A stretch of 64,000 bases of DNA from Moritella sp. F3 (GTDB lineage Bacteria > Pseudomonadota > Gammaproteobacteria > Enterobacterales > Moritellaceae): NCBI RefSeq assembly GCF_015082335.1, contig NZ_BLRL01000009.1, positions 1 through 64,000 of the forward strand, read 5' to 3'. Positions 1-8,320 of the stretch are shown piece after piece (position 1 is the stretch's first letter; each line of letters starts with the position of its first letter). The translations under genes were made by a program, and so were the position numbers. Under the pieces are notes generated by a model that was not told the origin of the DNA, ran no database searches, and saw nothing but the letters and a program-made list of their open reading frames with translations.

Positions 1-74
1 CCCTTTAGTTCAGTTGGTAGAACGGTGGACTGTTAATCCATATGTCGCTAGTTCAAGTCTAGCAAGGGGAGCCA
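1..74 (+). tRNA. tRNA-Asn (anticodon GTT), 5' end cut by window
   Basis: The anticodon loop reads CTGTTAA, giving anticodon GTT for asparagine. The D arm (AGTTCAGTTGGTAGAACG), the T arm with GTTCAAGTC and a genomically encoded CCA end at position 74 are all present. The 3' acceptor strand AAGGGGA pairs with the visible CCCTT, so about two 5' bases lie before the window. An intrinsic terminator follows at once, so this is the last or only gene of its transcript. Confidence 0.95.
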
Positions 75-80
75 ATTAAA

Positions 81-114
81 AAAACCCAGTTATTTATATA
101 ACTGGGTTTTTTTT
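81..114 (+). terminator. Intrinsic terminator after tRNA-Asn
   Basis: The stem ACCCAGTTAT / ATAACTGGGT has a 4-nt loop (94-97) and is followed by eight T residues. It is placed directly behind the tRNA. Confidence 0.9.
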
Positions 115-201
115 CGTCTAAAATTTACAGACATAAAAACCGAACACTTGGTTCGGCTTAGCAATATAATCTGTATTAATACACGATCTTAATCAGCAAT
201 A

Positions 202-846
202 TTAGTTAGCAGTAATACTGATTTCTACACGACGGTTAGCAGAACGGCCACTTGCAGTCTCATTTGATGCTATAGGACGACGCTCGCCATAGCCACGTGT
301 TGATAAACGGCCTGACTTGATACCACGTTTATTCAAATAATCGCTTACAGACTCTGCACGCTCTTCAGAAAGCGTTAAATTAGACTGAGCACTACCAACG
401 CTGTCAGTGTGACCAATAATACGCAGTGATGAATCAGGATATTCATTTAGCACTTTAGCGACACTGTTCAAGCTTGAGTAGATATCAGAGCTCAAGTTAT
501 AACCTGCAGTTTGGAAACCAATACCTTTCGCCATCACCAGTTGCAGTTCATTTTCGCCAACACGTTTAACTTGTACACCAGAATCAGTTAATTCTTTACG
601 TAGTGCTTCTTCTTGACGATCGAAGTAATGGCCAATACCACCACCAATCGCAGCACCACCTAACGCGCCAAATACCGCGCCGTTTTTCTTACCGGTAGAA
701 GCACCGATTAATGCACCTGCAATCGCACCGCCAATCGCAGATTTCGTTGCGGTATTCGTCTCTTCTTCACCCGTTGTCGCATTTTGGCGCGCACAACCAG
801 TAAGTGCAGCAACAATCATTACTGCTGTCATTGTTTTTTTCATCAT
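202..846 (-). CDS. OmpA-family outer-membrane lipoprotein with glycine zipper (YiaD-like)
   Basis: This 214-residue lipoprotein has a signal peptide ending in the lipobox LTGC, with Cys18 as the lipidated residue. A glycine-zipper segment follows (about 37-73, repeated GG/AxxG patterns). An OmpA C-terminal peptidoglycan-binding domain spans about 100-214, with the typical IIGHTDSVGS and NRRVEI motifs. Family knowledge suggests an envelope protein that non-covalently binds peptidoglycan, like E. coli YiaD. An AAGG Shine-Dalgarno lies 8 nt before the first of two adjacent ATG codons; either could start. It is monocistronic, with a divergent gene upstream. The exact cellular role is not inferable here. 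Confidence 0.85.
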   Translation of the reverse strand: MMKKTMTAVMIVAALTGCARQNATTGEEETNTATKSAIGGAIAGALIGASTGKKNGAVFGALGGAAIGGGIGHYFDRQEEALRKELTDSGVQVKRVGENELQLVMAKGIGFQTAGYNLSSDIYSSLNSVAKVLNEYPDSSLRIIGHTDSVGSAQSNLTLSEERAESVSDYLNKRGIKSGRLSTRGYGERRPIASNETASGRSANRRVEISITAN

Positions 847-1112
847 TGGATAAACCTTAAATATAGAAACGATATTGGGAATGAGTGATCGTGAACACTG
901 TAACTTAAATAAGCTACAATCGCATCGGTATATTTACTAGTAAATTAACGGATGCCCCATCAAATAGTGATATCCCTCTCACTATTTTATCAGTCTAGCT
1001 ACTTCTTACACAGCTTTACAATGCCCTACCTTGAATTGTGACAGTGCGCACTCATCTATTACTAAGTATCAGCATACAATGATGCGAATGCGTTTTCTCA
1101 AAAAGGATACCT

Positions 1113-1904
1113 ATGTATAGCTTTCTAAGAACATCATTAATTTTAGTACTAATGCTAGCCGGTAAAGCGCCGCTAGAAGCCGCTACAATGCTTAGCCTTA
1201 GTCAAACCTCTAATAACGGCAGTGCCACTAACCGAGTGCGCACACAAATAAGCAAAGACTTAGCCGGCCTTTATCAACTGTCTGATATAAACAGCACGAA
1301 TATCATTCAACCTTATACTGACTTCGATTCACTTTATTCACTTGCTGAAGCTGCGCAAGATGAGTTAGCGACACTCACTCAACAAATTGCCTTAATGTCA
1401 CAAACCAACGCCGTGATCCCTGCGATTAAAAGTGTTGAACGTGCCCAAGCTAAAATTGCCAATAAACATAACGGCGCAGTAGAGAAAATTACCGATTTAG
1501 CACGCAGTTCGATTATTGCTAAAAATAGCCAAGAGTTAATTAGTGCATTTGAATTACTCGAACAAGAAACCGATATCGTACAAATAAAGAATCGCTTTAA
1601 TAACCCAAAACAAAATGGTTACCGTGATATCAATTTATTAGTACGCTTACCAAAAACCCAGATGGTCGTTGAAGTACAGCTACACTTAGATCGTATTGAA
1701 GCGATTAAAAATGGTCCTGAACATGACAATTACGTCAAGATCCAACAAATCAGCCATACAGCGAAACAGCAACAACGCGAAATATCAGAGATTGAAGCTT
1801 TCAAAGTAACGCAGCTTAAAGAAGAGTCTACCAATTTATACCAGGTAGCTTGGCAGCAGCAGTTAATGACTGAACTAAAAACCAGCTTTAAACAAATGGC
1901 ATAA
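1113..1904 (+). CDS. Predicted exported RelA/SpoT-like nucleotidyltransferase-fold protein
   Basis: This 263-residue protein begins with a signal-peptide-like segment: Arg6, hydrophobic stretch 7-17, and a possible cleavage after Ala23 or Ala24 (LEAAT). The middle resembles the RelA/SpoT synthetase fold. A KSVERAQAKI helix (106-115) is followed by ITDLARSSI (126-134), matching the D-l-x-g-x-R motif. Next come KNRF (159-162), NGYRDIN (168-174, compare NGYRSLH in RelA) and EVQLHL (187-192, compare EIQIRT), which carries the glutamate expected in the active site. There is no hydrolase, TGS or ACT domain. Residues 24-100 and the charged C-terminus are not recognised. A (p)ppGpp-type reaction in the periplasm would be odd, since ATP is absent there, so the substrate is unknown. 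It could instead be an effector/toxin-like member, or the N-terminus could act as a membrane anchor. Confidence 0.6.
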   Translation: MYSFLRTSLILVLMLAGKAPLEAATMLSLSQTSNNGSATNRVRTQISKDLAGLYQLSDINSTNIIQPYTDFDSLYSLAEAAQDELATLTQQIALMSQTNAVIPAIKSVERAQAKIANKHNGAVEKITDLARSSIIAKNSQELISAFELLEQETDIVQIKNRFNNPKQNGYRDINLLVRLPKTQMVVEVQLHLDRIEAIKNGPEHDNYVKIQQISHTAKQQQREISEIEAFKVTQLKEESTNLYQVAWQQQLMTELKTSFKQMA

Positions 1905-1920
1905 CCATCGCTTAAAAATA

Positions 1921-1957
1921 AAAAGGCCCATCATTACAGTAATGATTGGGCCTTTTC
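1921..1957. terminator. Bidirectional intrinsic terminator
   Basis: The stem AAAAGGCCCA-TCATTA / TAATGAT-TGGGCCTTTT has one bulge and a 3-nt loop. A-runs and T-runs flank it on both sides. It lies between the convergent genes ending at 1904 and 2023 and can serve both. Confidence 0.85.
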
Positions 1958-2022
1958 TCTTCTAAACTTTAAAACTCAATGCACAGTTAATACAAAGTGA
2001 ATGTAACATTAACGCAAAAAGG

Positions 2023-2361
2023 TTAAGCGTAACCCCATTTCCAGTTAAAGCGAATTTGCTGCTGCAAACCAAAACGCACCATTAACCAAGGTACCATAGG
2101 CAGTACTTTATAGTGTGCAGTTTTCTTCAAAACGCTTTTACCAGTACGGAAGAAGGTAACTTCTTCATCGCTCTTTAAGACGCGTACAACAATCCTTTTT
2201 TGCTTGCCCTCTTCAGCGATTACAACTTTTGCAAGGCTATATTCGTGTGTCATCCCAGACCCGTTATAAACCAAAACAATCTGATTCTCAGTTAACTTGT
2301 TACGCGCTAAGTAGCTTTTTAGCTCACAGCCCTGAAAACCAAATAAGGGATCTCTATTCAT
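2023..2361 (-). CDS. Small protein of unknown function
   Basis: I do not recognise this 112-116 residue protein. It is soluble-looking and basic, with beta-rich stretches such as NQIVLVYNGS and KRIVVRVLKS. A hydrophobic patch (VLPMVPWLMVRFG) near the C-terminus is too short and charged-flanked to call a membrane segment. It has one cysteine (FQGCELK). Two starts are possible. The ATG at 2373 lacks a Shine-Dalgarno, while the ATG at 2361 has GGAAAG about 5 nt upstream, so I prefer 2361. It lies downstream of rpoH on the same strand but behind a strong terminator, so it probably has its own promoter. Confidence 0.65.
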   Translation of the reverse strand: MNRDPLFGFQGCELKSYLARNKLTENQIVLVYNGSGMTHEYSLAKVVIAEEGKQKRIVVRVLKSDEEVTFFRTGKSVLKKTAHYKVLPMVPWLMVRFGLQQQIRFNWKWGYA

Positions 2362-2414
2362 GTTTCTTTCCATCTATAATCAAATACAATTAAACGTTTA
2401 TTTATTTTCTTGCC

Positions 2415-2451
2415 AAAAAAAATGAGGCCTCCGATGGAGACCTCATTTTTT
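2415..2451. terminator. Intrinsic terminator after rpoH
   Basis: The stem AATGAGG-c-CTCC / GGAG-a-CCTCATT contains one symmetrical mismatch and a 3-nt loop. Read on the minus strand it ends in eight T residues. It sits 19 nt after the rpoH stop. Confidence 0.85.
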
Positions 2452-2469
2452 AACAATTCTATGTGCTGG

Positions 2470-3333
2470 TTATTCTGCAATAAACTCGCGAAGTTTTTTC
2501 ATTGCATTCTTTTCTAACTGGCGAACTCGCTCAGCCGAAACACCATAACGATCGGCTAATTCTTGCAGCGTCGCTTTATCTTCCGCTAACCAACGAGAGT
2601 TAACGATATCTTGACTACGGTCATCTAACTCAGAAATGGCGCTAGAGAGACGTTGAGATGCACTTTTATCCCAGTTTTCACGTTCTACTTGCTGTGCCAC
2701 ATCTGACGCATTGTCTTCTAAATACTGCGCTGGTGAAAAGCTCATTGAACCAGAGTCTTTATCACTATCATCATCAGCATATAAATCAAATGCTTGATCT
2801 GAATAAGACATTCTTGATTCCATTTCCACTACATCTTTAGTAGAAACACCCAAGTTATCGGCAACCGTTTGCACTTCAGCATGAGTAAACCAGCCTAAGC
2901 GTTTTTTTGATTTACGTAGATTAAAGAATAGTTTACGTTGCGCTTTAGTTGTCGCAACTTTTACTACACGCCAATTACGTAGCACAAATTCATGTATTTC
3001 GGCTTTAACCCAATGCACAGCAAAAGAAACTAATCTTACACCTACAGCAGGGTTGAAACGTTTCACGGCTTTCATTAAGCCTATGTTACCTTCCTGAATT
3101 AAATCTGCTTGAGACAATCCATAACCAGCGTAACCACGGGCAACGTGAACAACAAAGCGTAGATGTGACATGATCAACTGACGAGCAGCATCAACATCAC
3201 CTTCATTCTGCAAGCTTTCGCCTAGTTCCTTTTCTTGTTCAGCAGTCAACATTGGAATACTATTCACACCTTGGATATAGGCTTCAATGCTCCCCTGAGG
3301 AACTAATGCCATACTTTGCATATCTTTGCTCAT
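2470..3333 (-). CDS. rpoH: RNA polymerase sigma-32 (heat-shock sigma factor)
   Basis: The protein directs RNA polymerase to heat-shock promoters. It contains region 2 ([31 protein letters not shown], and the [16 protein letters not shown] element). The RpoH box [14 protein letters not shown] is characteristic of sigma-32 and is linked to FtsH/DnaK control. Region 4 ends with [29 protein letters not shown]. The reading frame is open to an ATG at 3348, but that ATG overlaps the Shine-Dalgarno GGGAGA. The ATG at 3333 (MSKDMQS...) aligns with the usual RpoH start, so I use it (287 aa). In E. coli rpoH follows ftsX; here ftsYEX lies about 36 kb away and rpoH stands alone between a long upstream region and a terminator. 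Confidence 0.97.
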   Translation of the reverse strand: MSKDMQSMALVPQGSIEAYIQGVNSIPMLTAEQEKELGESLQNEGDVDAARQLIMSHLRFVVHVARGYAGYGLSQADLIQEGNIGLMKAVKRFNPAVGVRLVSFAVHWVKAEIHEFVLRNWRVVKVATTKAQRKLFFNLRKSKKRLGWFTHAEVQTVADNLGVSTKDVVEMESRMSYSDQAFDLYADDDSDKDSGSMSFSPAQYLEDNASDVAQQVERENWDKSASQRLSSAISELDDRSQDIVNSRWLAEDKATLQELADRYGVSAERVRQLEKNAMKKLREFIAE

Positions 3334-3735
3334 CAACAATTCTCCCATTAGTACAAATTAATCGGCGAGATCTTATCACGACTAGTGTCTGTCGACAAAT
3401 TCGACAATCCCTGTGACCGCACAAATAAACTATATTATCTTAAATATTGAATATAGTTCTCTTAAATATTAAAAATAGCTAATTCAGCCTACTGATAAAT
3501 AACTAAAAAATGACTACCTACAACTTCAACTGTATCATTTGTGTACAATCTAGTTTAACTCCAGATCGTAAAAGCTCTAGTTTAATTACAGAAAATTACA
3601 TTAACATGACAATTTAAAATGAATCTATCGGCTAATGCGAATCCTTTAGTAGGACTTTAACTAATCGATAGAGTTCATAATTCCGCTCAAGCATACAATG
3701 TAAAAAAGCATATTCAACGACAGCTGATTAAATTA
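3334..3735. other. Intergenic region upstream of rpoH; AT-rich with a 22-bp-spaced direct repeat
   Basis: About 400 nt without a gene. The only clear structure is TCTTAAATATT at 3438-3448, repeated exactly at 3460-3470 (spacing 22 bp, two helical turns), about 105-140 bp before the rpoH start. It should contain the rpoH promoter(s), but I could not pick a convincing sigma-70 or sigma-E promoter by eye. Confidence 0.5.
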
Positions 3736-3768
3736 AAAATAGAAAGGGCAGCAAGCGCTGCCCTTTCT
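3736..3768 (-). terminator. Intrinsic terminator of the nitrate reductase unit
   Basis: A perfect 12-bp stem, AGAAAGGGCAGC / GCTGCCCTTTCT, has a 4-nt loop (3753-3756). On the minus strand it is followed by ATTTTTAATTT. It sits 17 nt after the stop of the fused FeS/anchor gene. Confidence 0.9.
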
Positions 3769-3784
3769 ATATCAAGCCAGGTAT

Positions 3785-5701
3785 TTAATGCAAGTCAGGT
3801 ACAACCCCCACTTGCGGCATATCAGCCAGACCAACATCGCGTGCATGTTGTTCAAAACCTTTATTTTTCCAAAAGAATGCACCTGGCATCGTCGTCGGAA
3901 TAACCAACACATAAAACAGTGCTCGGCTGACTGTCGACGCTAAAGCAATAGATAGCACAGGCAATAGCCATAACACACTTAAATAACCCGATGGTGCTAA
4001 TAGCACAAGTGAGATTAGCGCAAGCACATTAATAGCCACTGCCACGTTACGTAAGTAGTAGGTTTTACCAAATGTTGTACATTGCACATAATGCGACGCA
4101 GCACCTTCGCCCTGCTCTACATTAAGATGCTTCGCATGCATGTATAGACCAAACGCTTCAATCACTAAACCTGTAATGGCGATCGGCGTGAGTTCAAGCA
4201 ATAAAGGATACAATCCAATACCATCATTACCCGCGGAGCCAATTACGGCCACTAACGCCGTTAATACTGTACCGAGTGCAATCGCAGAACCAAGGAAAGC
4301 ACAAGCCGTTTGCCAATGATCCCAAAACGGACGCGCTTTGATACGGTAACTACGGTACATATAATACAAACCACCAGCACTACCGACTAATGCCAAAATA
4401 CCAAAGGCATTCGCTACATAGCTAAACAAGCTTAATTCAAAGAACCAAGCAGCACCTTGGAAAAAAGTAAATGCGCCCATGAACCCAAAGAACAAGGCAA
4501 CGCCTAACCCTTCTCGACTAACAGGCGAGTGGGCTAAGTTATTAAAACCACGATAGAAACGTTTAGGTTTACCCAGATGCAATGTCGACATTAATAAGCC
4601 AATCGCTTGCATGACCATTAATAATACCAGCAGTGATAGGCCAGCACCTGATGCCGAAAACCCCGTTAAACTCTCTACACCCAATAATGGACCAAGGAAA
4701 ATAAGTACAAATGCCCCCATCGCCGCTTGCGAGAATAGCGTAAATATCACCAATGGATTCTCGCGAGAGCTCAAACGCCCTAAGTTCCATGATTGTTCCT
4801 TACCGTCTTTTTCATCAACAACAGAACGGAATGAGCCGTCTTCTTGTTTGTGATATTTAAGCGGCATATTATCAGTCCGCGTCATTTCACGCTGAGTACT
4901 GGTGGTTTGTTGGAAACGAATATTTGGGTTGGTGATACTTGGATCAGGAAAACCTGGTATCGACGTTTTAGCTTGAATACGGTTCTCAGGGGTATTTTCA
5001 ACCACACCAAAATTAAGCGCATTCCCTAAACAGGCCGATACACACGCCGGTTTTAAGCCCACCTCTAAACGGTCTACACACATATTACATTTTGATACCT
5101 GACCTTTAATTGGATCAAGCTGTGGGGCATTGTATGGGCAAACCCAAGTACAATAACCACAACCAAAACAGGTATCTGGATCTTGTAATACCGCGCCGTA
5201 TTCTACGTGTTTGGTATAGGCTTTGGTTGGACAACCTTTTAAACAAACCGGATCATCACAATGGTTACACGCCATAGAGATATTAATACGTTTGTAATCA
5301 GGATAACTACCACTCTCAACATAACCCACACTACGGAAGGCAATGTGTGCTGGGTTATCATTCTTTTCACTACATGCCGCTTCACAAGCGTGACAACCAA
5401 TACAGTTATCCGCTGTAAAGTGGAAAGCATGCTGTTTATTACGATTAGGATTATCACCCACCGCTTTATTTTCATTAATATTCATCGAACGGCCAACCGG
5501 TAACTTACCTTCTGTACGTTCGATTAAGTCAATTTTTTTACCGTAGGTATTAACATCAAATATTTCTACATCTGATAATTTAGCGTAATCCTGTTCACCG
5601 ACTCGTTGTTCAAAAATAGGAGTGCCATCTTTAACAACCGGTTTTTCTGCCGCGCCGATTTGATCAAGGCGGTCTCTAAATTGTTCTAATTTGTCTAACA
5701 T
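3785..5701 (-). CDS. Fused DmsB-like 4x[4Fe-4S] and DmsC-like membrane anchor subunit of a molybdoenzyme
   Basis: This 638-residue protein joins two subunits that are normally separate. After about 90 residues of lead-in come sixteen ferredoxin cysteines in four groups: C100/103/106/110, C145/148/153/157, C178/181/184/188 and C205/208/220/224. This is the DmsB/NrfC pattern for four [4Fe-4S] clusters. From about residue 317 to the end there are roughly eight hydrophobic helices resembling the DmsC/YnfH quinol-oxidising anchor. The gene lies 56 nt behind the NasA-type catalytic gene on the same strand and is closed by a terminator. I infer that it takes electrons from membrane quinol and passes them to the nitrate reductase, replacing the usual NADH or ferredoxin route. 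No Tat or Sec signal is seen on either subunit, so the active site should face the cytoplasm. Confidence 0.85.
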   Translation of the reverse strand: MLDKLEQFRDRLDQIGAAEKPVVKDGTPIFEQRVGEQDYAKLSDVEIFDVNTYGKKIDLIERTEGKLPVGRSMNINENKAVGDNPNRNKQHAFHFTADNCIGCHACEAACSEKNDNPAHIAFRSVGYVESGSYPDYKRINISMACNHCDDPVCLKGCPTKAYTKHVEYGAVLQDPDTCFGCGYCTWVCPYNAPQLDPIKGQVSKCNMCVDRLEVGLKPACVSACLGNALNFGVVENTPENRIQAKTSIPGFPDPSITNPNIRFQQTTSTQREMTRTDNMPLKYHKQEDGSFRSVVDEKDGKEQSWNLGRLSSRENPLVIFTLFSQAAMGAFVLIFLGPLLGVESLTGFSASGAGLSLLVLLMVMQAIGLLMSTLHLGKPKRFYRGFNNLAHSPVSREGLGVALFFGFMGAFTFFQGAAWFFELSLFSYVANAFGILALVGSAGGLYYMYRSYRIKARPFWDHWQTACAFLGSAIALGTVLTALVAVIGSAGNDGIGLYPLLLELTPIAITGLVIEAFGLYMHAKHLNVEQGEGAASHYVQCTTFGKTYYLRNVAVAINVLALISLVLLAPSGYLSVLWLLPVLSIALASTVSRALFYVLVIPTTMPGAFFWKNKGFEQHARDVGLADMPQVGVVPDLH

Positions 5702-5757
5702 AATTTATCCCTCTTATGTTATCGCGTTGCGCTTAACTCAATATCTCTGCATATCAC

Positions 5758-7947
5758 TCAGTACGTACGTCGTTCGCGGTTCATTTTCGCCGCTAGCTTC
5801 TGGTCGACATGTTCAATACGGATTGAACTCTGCTTAAAAGCAGGTTGACGAGAATGCGGATCAAGCAGACCTAACGACAAGCGATTAACACAATCATGAA
5901 AATGGAATGGAATAAATACTGCGTTTGGTGCCACACGCTGCGTTAATTGCACCATTACTACGGCATCACCACGACGTGAAGCCAAGCGCACATAACTTTG
6001 ATGTTTGATGCCCAATTTTGCTGCTGCATCAGGATTCATTTCCATATACGGGGTTGGACTATATTTGTTAAGGTTCCCCATTTTACCGGTACGGGTTCGG
6101 GTATGAAAATGCTCAACAACACGGCCACTATTCAGCCAGAATGGGTATTCGTCGCAAGGATGCTCGTTATTATCAATCCAAGGCAGAGGAATAAGATTCG
6201 CTTTACCCGTAGGGGTTGGGAACACGCCATCACTATACAAACGCGGATTACCTGCATTGCTTTCATCATCTTCACGGAAGGGCCATTGAATACCACGGGC
6301 TTTTTCGATCTTTTCGTAAGTCATGCCGGAAATATCAAGATTACGCCCCGCCCCTTTAGACAGCGTTTTCATTTCTTCAAACGCTTCCTCGGTTGTCACA
6401 GGAAAAGTAATTTTTTGGCCATTTTCAAAACGCTTCGATAATTCTGAAAAAATCCAAAAATCGGATTTAGAATTACCTTTCGGTGCTTGCACATTACTGA
6501 CGCGGTTAACACGGCGCTCAGTATTGGTAAACACCCCTTCCTTCTCCGCCCATACAGCGGCAGGTAAAAACATATGTGCGTATTGGGTGGTTTCTACATC
6601 TTGATACGCATCCTGCACCACTAAGAAATCTAACTTCTCTAATATTTTACGGATACGTGAAGTATTCGGCATCGACGTCATTGGGTTTGTTGCCACCAGC
6701 CACAGTCCTTTAATTTGCCCTGTTTCAATAGCAGGGAAAATATCAGTTTGCGCTAAACCACGCTTTTTCGGGAAGAACTCAGGATCAATACCCCAAAATT
6801 CAGCAATATCATTACGGTCTTTTTCTTTCTCTAATGCACGATAACCCGGTAACCCTGAACAAGAAGACCATTCACGTGTGCCCATGGCATTGCATTGACC
6901 CGTAATAGACAAGCTCGTCCCACCCGGTACGCCTATATTACCGGTGATAAGTGATAACGAATTACAACCCGTGATCGCATCACTGCCATGGGTACTTTGA
7001 TTCAGTCCCATGGTCCAAATACTCATCGCGCGTCCAGCCTTGGCAAATAAGCGCGCAACATGACGGATAGTATCTTCATCAATACCACAAATTTTAGCGG
7101 CTGATGTCGGATCAAAGTCTGCAACACAAGCTCTTAATTCTTCAATGCCGTTAGTATATTTTTCAATATAGTCTTTATCTTCTAGCCCTTCTTTTAAGAT
7201 CACATGCATTAACGAATTCTGTAACACGATATCTGTACCTGGGCTGATAGGTAAATGAATATCAGCAAATTGCGCTAACATCGTCACACGCGGATCGACA
7301 ACGATAAGCGGGAAGTTACGCTTTTCTTTCGCTTCTTTTAAGCGCCAGTAAATAACGGGATGCTGCTCAGGTAAGTTTGAACCCCATGCAATCAAGCAAT
7401 CGGTATGTGAAAAATCATCGTAACAGCCTGGGGGGCCATCTGATCCAAATGAGCGCTTATAACCCGATACTGCAGAGGCCATGCATAAGGTGGTATTACC
7501 ATCGTAGTTATTGGTACCAATGCAACCACGCGCTAATTTACCTAAGGTATAGAATTCTTCTGTTAGCAATTGACCCGTAGATACGATAGCAAATGCATCT
7601 TTACCGTACTGATCTTGAATCGCTTTAATTTTGTCACTCATGGTATCAAGGGCTGTATCCCAATTGGTTTCTTTATATTTATCATGAATGTGATCACGAA
7701 TAAGCGGGTTGTTACCACGACCTTCCGCTTCAAACAGTTCATGCTCAAAGATACCCTTAATACACAATTTACCTCGGTTTACATCGGCATCAGCAACGCC
7801 TCGACTCGCAACAGCATTCCCTTGCTCATTAACACCAATCTCGATAGAACAACCCGTAGAACAATACCCACACGTTGTATATTTCCATTCTTTAACCTGT
7901 TTATCCGCAATGCGAATAGGCTTTTGATCCTTGCGTCCGAAAATCAT
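5758..7947 (-). CDS. nasA: Assimilatory-type nitrate reductase catalytic subunit (NasA/NarB family molybdoenzyme)
   Basis: This 729-residue bis-MGD oxidoreductase should reduce nitrate to nitrite in the cytoplasm. The N-terminal [4Fe-4S] motif is C26-x2-C29-x3-C33-x28-C62. The NTTLCMASAVSGYK segment supplies Cys155 as probable molybdenum ligand, as in NapA/NarB. The GSNLPEQHPV, DPRVT, LPISPGTD and C-terminal molybdopterin-binding (HFHTRTRTGKM) segments fit the NasA/NarB clade. There is no Tat signal, so it is cytoplasmic. A GGAG Shine-Dalgarno lies 7 nt before ATG 7947. It is the first gene of a two-gene unit with the fused FeS/anchor gene. A minus-strand sigma-54 promoter candidate lies 84 nt upstream, and the rightward unit encodes the nitrite-reduction step. 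No C-terminal [2Fe-2S] domain is seen. A related specificity cannot be fully excluded from sequence alone. Confidence 0.88.
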   Translation of the reverse strand: MIFGRKDQKPIRIADKQVKEWKYTTCGYCSTGCSIEIGVNEQGNAVASRGVADADVNRGKLCIKGIFEHELFEAEGRGNNPLIRDHIHDKYKETNWDTALDTMSDKIKAIQDQYGKDAFAIVSTGQLLTEEFYTLGKLARGCIGTNNYDGNTTLCMASAVSGYKRSFGSDGPPGCYDDFSHTDCLIAWGSNLPEQHPVIYWRLKEAKEKRNFPLIVVDPRVTMLAQFADIHLPISPGTDIVLQNSLMHVILKEGLEDKDYIEKYTNGIEELRACVADFDPTSAAKICGIDEDTIRHVARLFAKAGRAMSIWTMGLNQSTHGSDAITGCNSLSLITGNIGVPGGTSLSITGQCNAMGTREWSSCSGLPGYRALEKEKDRNDIAEFWGIDPEFFPKKRGLAQTDIFPAIETGQIKGLWLVATNPMTSMPNTSRIRKILEKLDFLVVQDAYQDVETTQYAHMFLPAAVWAEKEGVFTNTERRVNRVSNVQAPKGNSKSDFWIFSELSKRFENGQKITFPVTTEEAFEEMKTLSKGAGRNLDISGMTYEKIEKARGIQWPFREDDESNAGNPRLYSDGVFPTPTGKANLIPLPWIDNNEHPCDEYPFWLNSGRVVEHFHTRTRTGKMGNLNKYSPTPYMEMNPDAAAKLGIKHQSYVRLASRRGDAVVMVQLTQRVAPNAVFIPFHFHDCVNRLSLGLLDPHSRQPAFKQSSIRIEHVDQKLAAKMNRERRTY

Positions 7948-8030
7948 AAGACGTCTCCATTGAATTGCTCAACACATTGTTTATTGGTTTTATCTCTTTC
8001 TTGTAGAGACTTTCTTTATAAACAGGTAGA

Positions 8031-8046
8031 GCAATAACCAAGCCAG
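8031..8046 (-). promoter_or_regulatory. Candidate sigma-54 (RpoN) promoter for the nasA unit
   Basis: On the minus strand the sequence reads CTGGCTTGGTTATTGC, with GG and GC separated by ten bases as the -24/-12 elements require. TTGC matches fully and TGGC matches the first four bases of the -24 box. Predicted transcription start is near 8019, giving a 72-nt leader. Confidence 0.55.
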
Positions 8047-8173
8047 CTTACTTTAAACACGCACAAAAAGGATGATGTTCTTCTTTAACCTGATAAACAC
8101 AGGCATCTTCCTGCTATTTATCCACACGTTCATGCATTTTAACCGCATCTATAACAATGCACGCCACCTGAAC

Positions 8174-8190
8174 TGCACCATGGCTGTGCG
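8174..8190. promoter_or_regulatory. NtrC-like enhancer site 1
   Basis: TGCACCATGGCTGTGCG matches the NtrC consensus TGCACCA-N3-TGGTGCA fully in the left half and in the GTGC core of the right half. Its centre is about 150 bp before the predicted cobA start and about 163 bp before the predicted nasA start. Confidence 0.55.
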
Positions 8191-8206
8191 ATAAAGGAAA
8201 AACTGG

Positions 8207-8223
8207 TGCAACATCACAGTGCT
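8207..8223. promoter_or_regulatory. NtrC-like enhancer site 2
   Basis: TGCAACATCACAGTGCT matches six of seven bases in the left half of the NtrC consensus and the GTGC core on the right. Its centre lies 33 bp from site 1, three helical turns, close to the spacing of the paired NtrC sites at E. coli glnA. Confidence 0.5.
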
Positions 8224-8304
8224 TAATCACGCCAAAAACCTTACAAAAAACAATAAATAACAACAAAACCATATATATCAACAACTAACACTTTAATTAC
8301 AGAG

Positions 8305-8320
8305 TTGGCACTGTCTTTGC
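8305..8320 (+). promoter_or_regulatory. Sigma-54 promoter of cobA-nirB-nirD-kinase
   Basis: TTGGCACTGTCTTTGC matches the -24/-12 consensus TTGGCAC-N5-TTGC at every specified position. Predicted start is near 8332, 27 nt before the cobA ATG. Confidence 0.85.

Noticed and set aside
931-942. Palindrome TTTACTAGTAAA upstream of the OmpA-type lipoprotein gene
   Set aside because: Short and AT-rich, expected by chance in such intergenic DNA.
3390-3430. CRP-like TGTG...CACA upstream of rpoH
   Set aside because: The half-sites are too close (4 bp between the TGTG and CACA halves rather than 8) to form a CRP site.
5998-6441. Open frames antisense to nasA and to the fused FeS/anchor gene
   Set aside because: The sense strand carries conserved cofactor motifs throughout; these antisense frames have no domain features.
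8118-8126. TTATCCACA, a perfect DnaA box
   Set aside because: It is a single copy with no cluster of boxes and no AT-rich unwinding element or origin genes nearby; likely chance in the nas control region.
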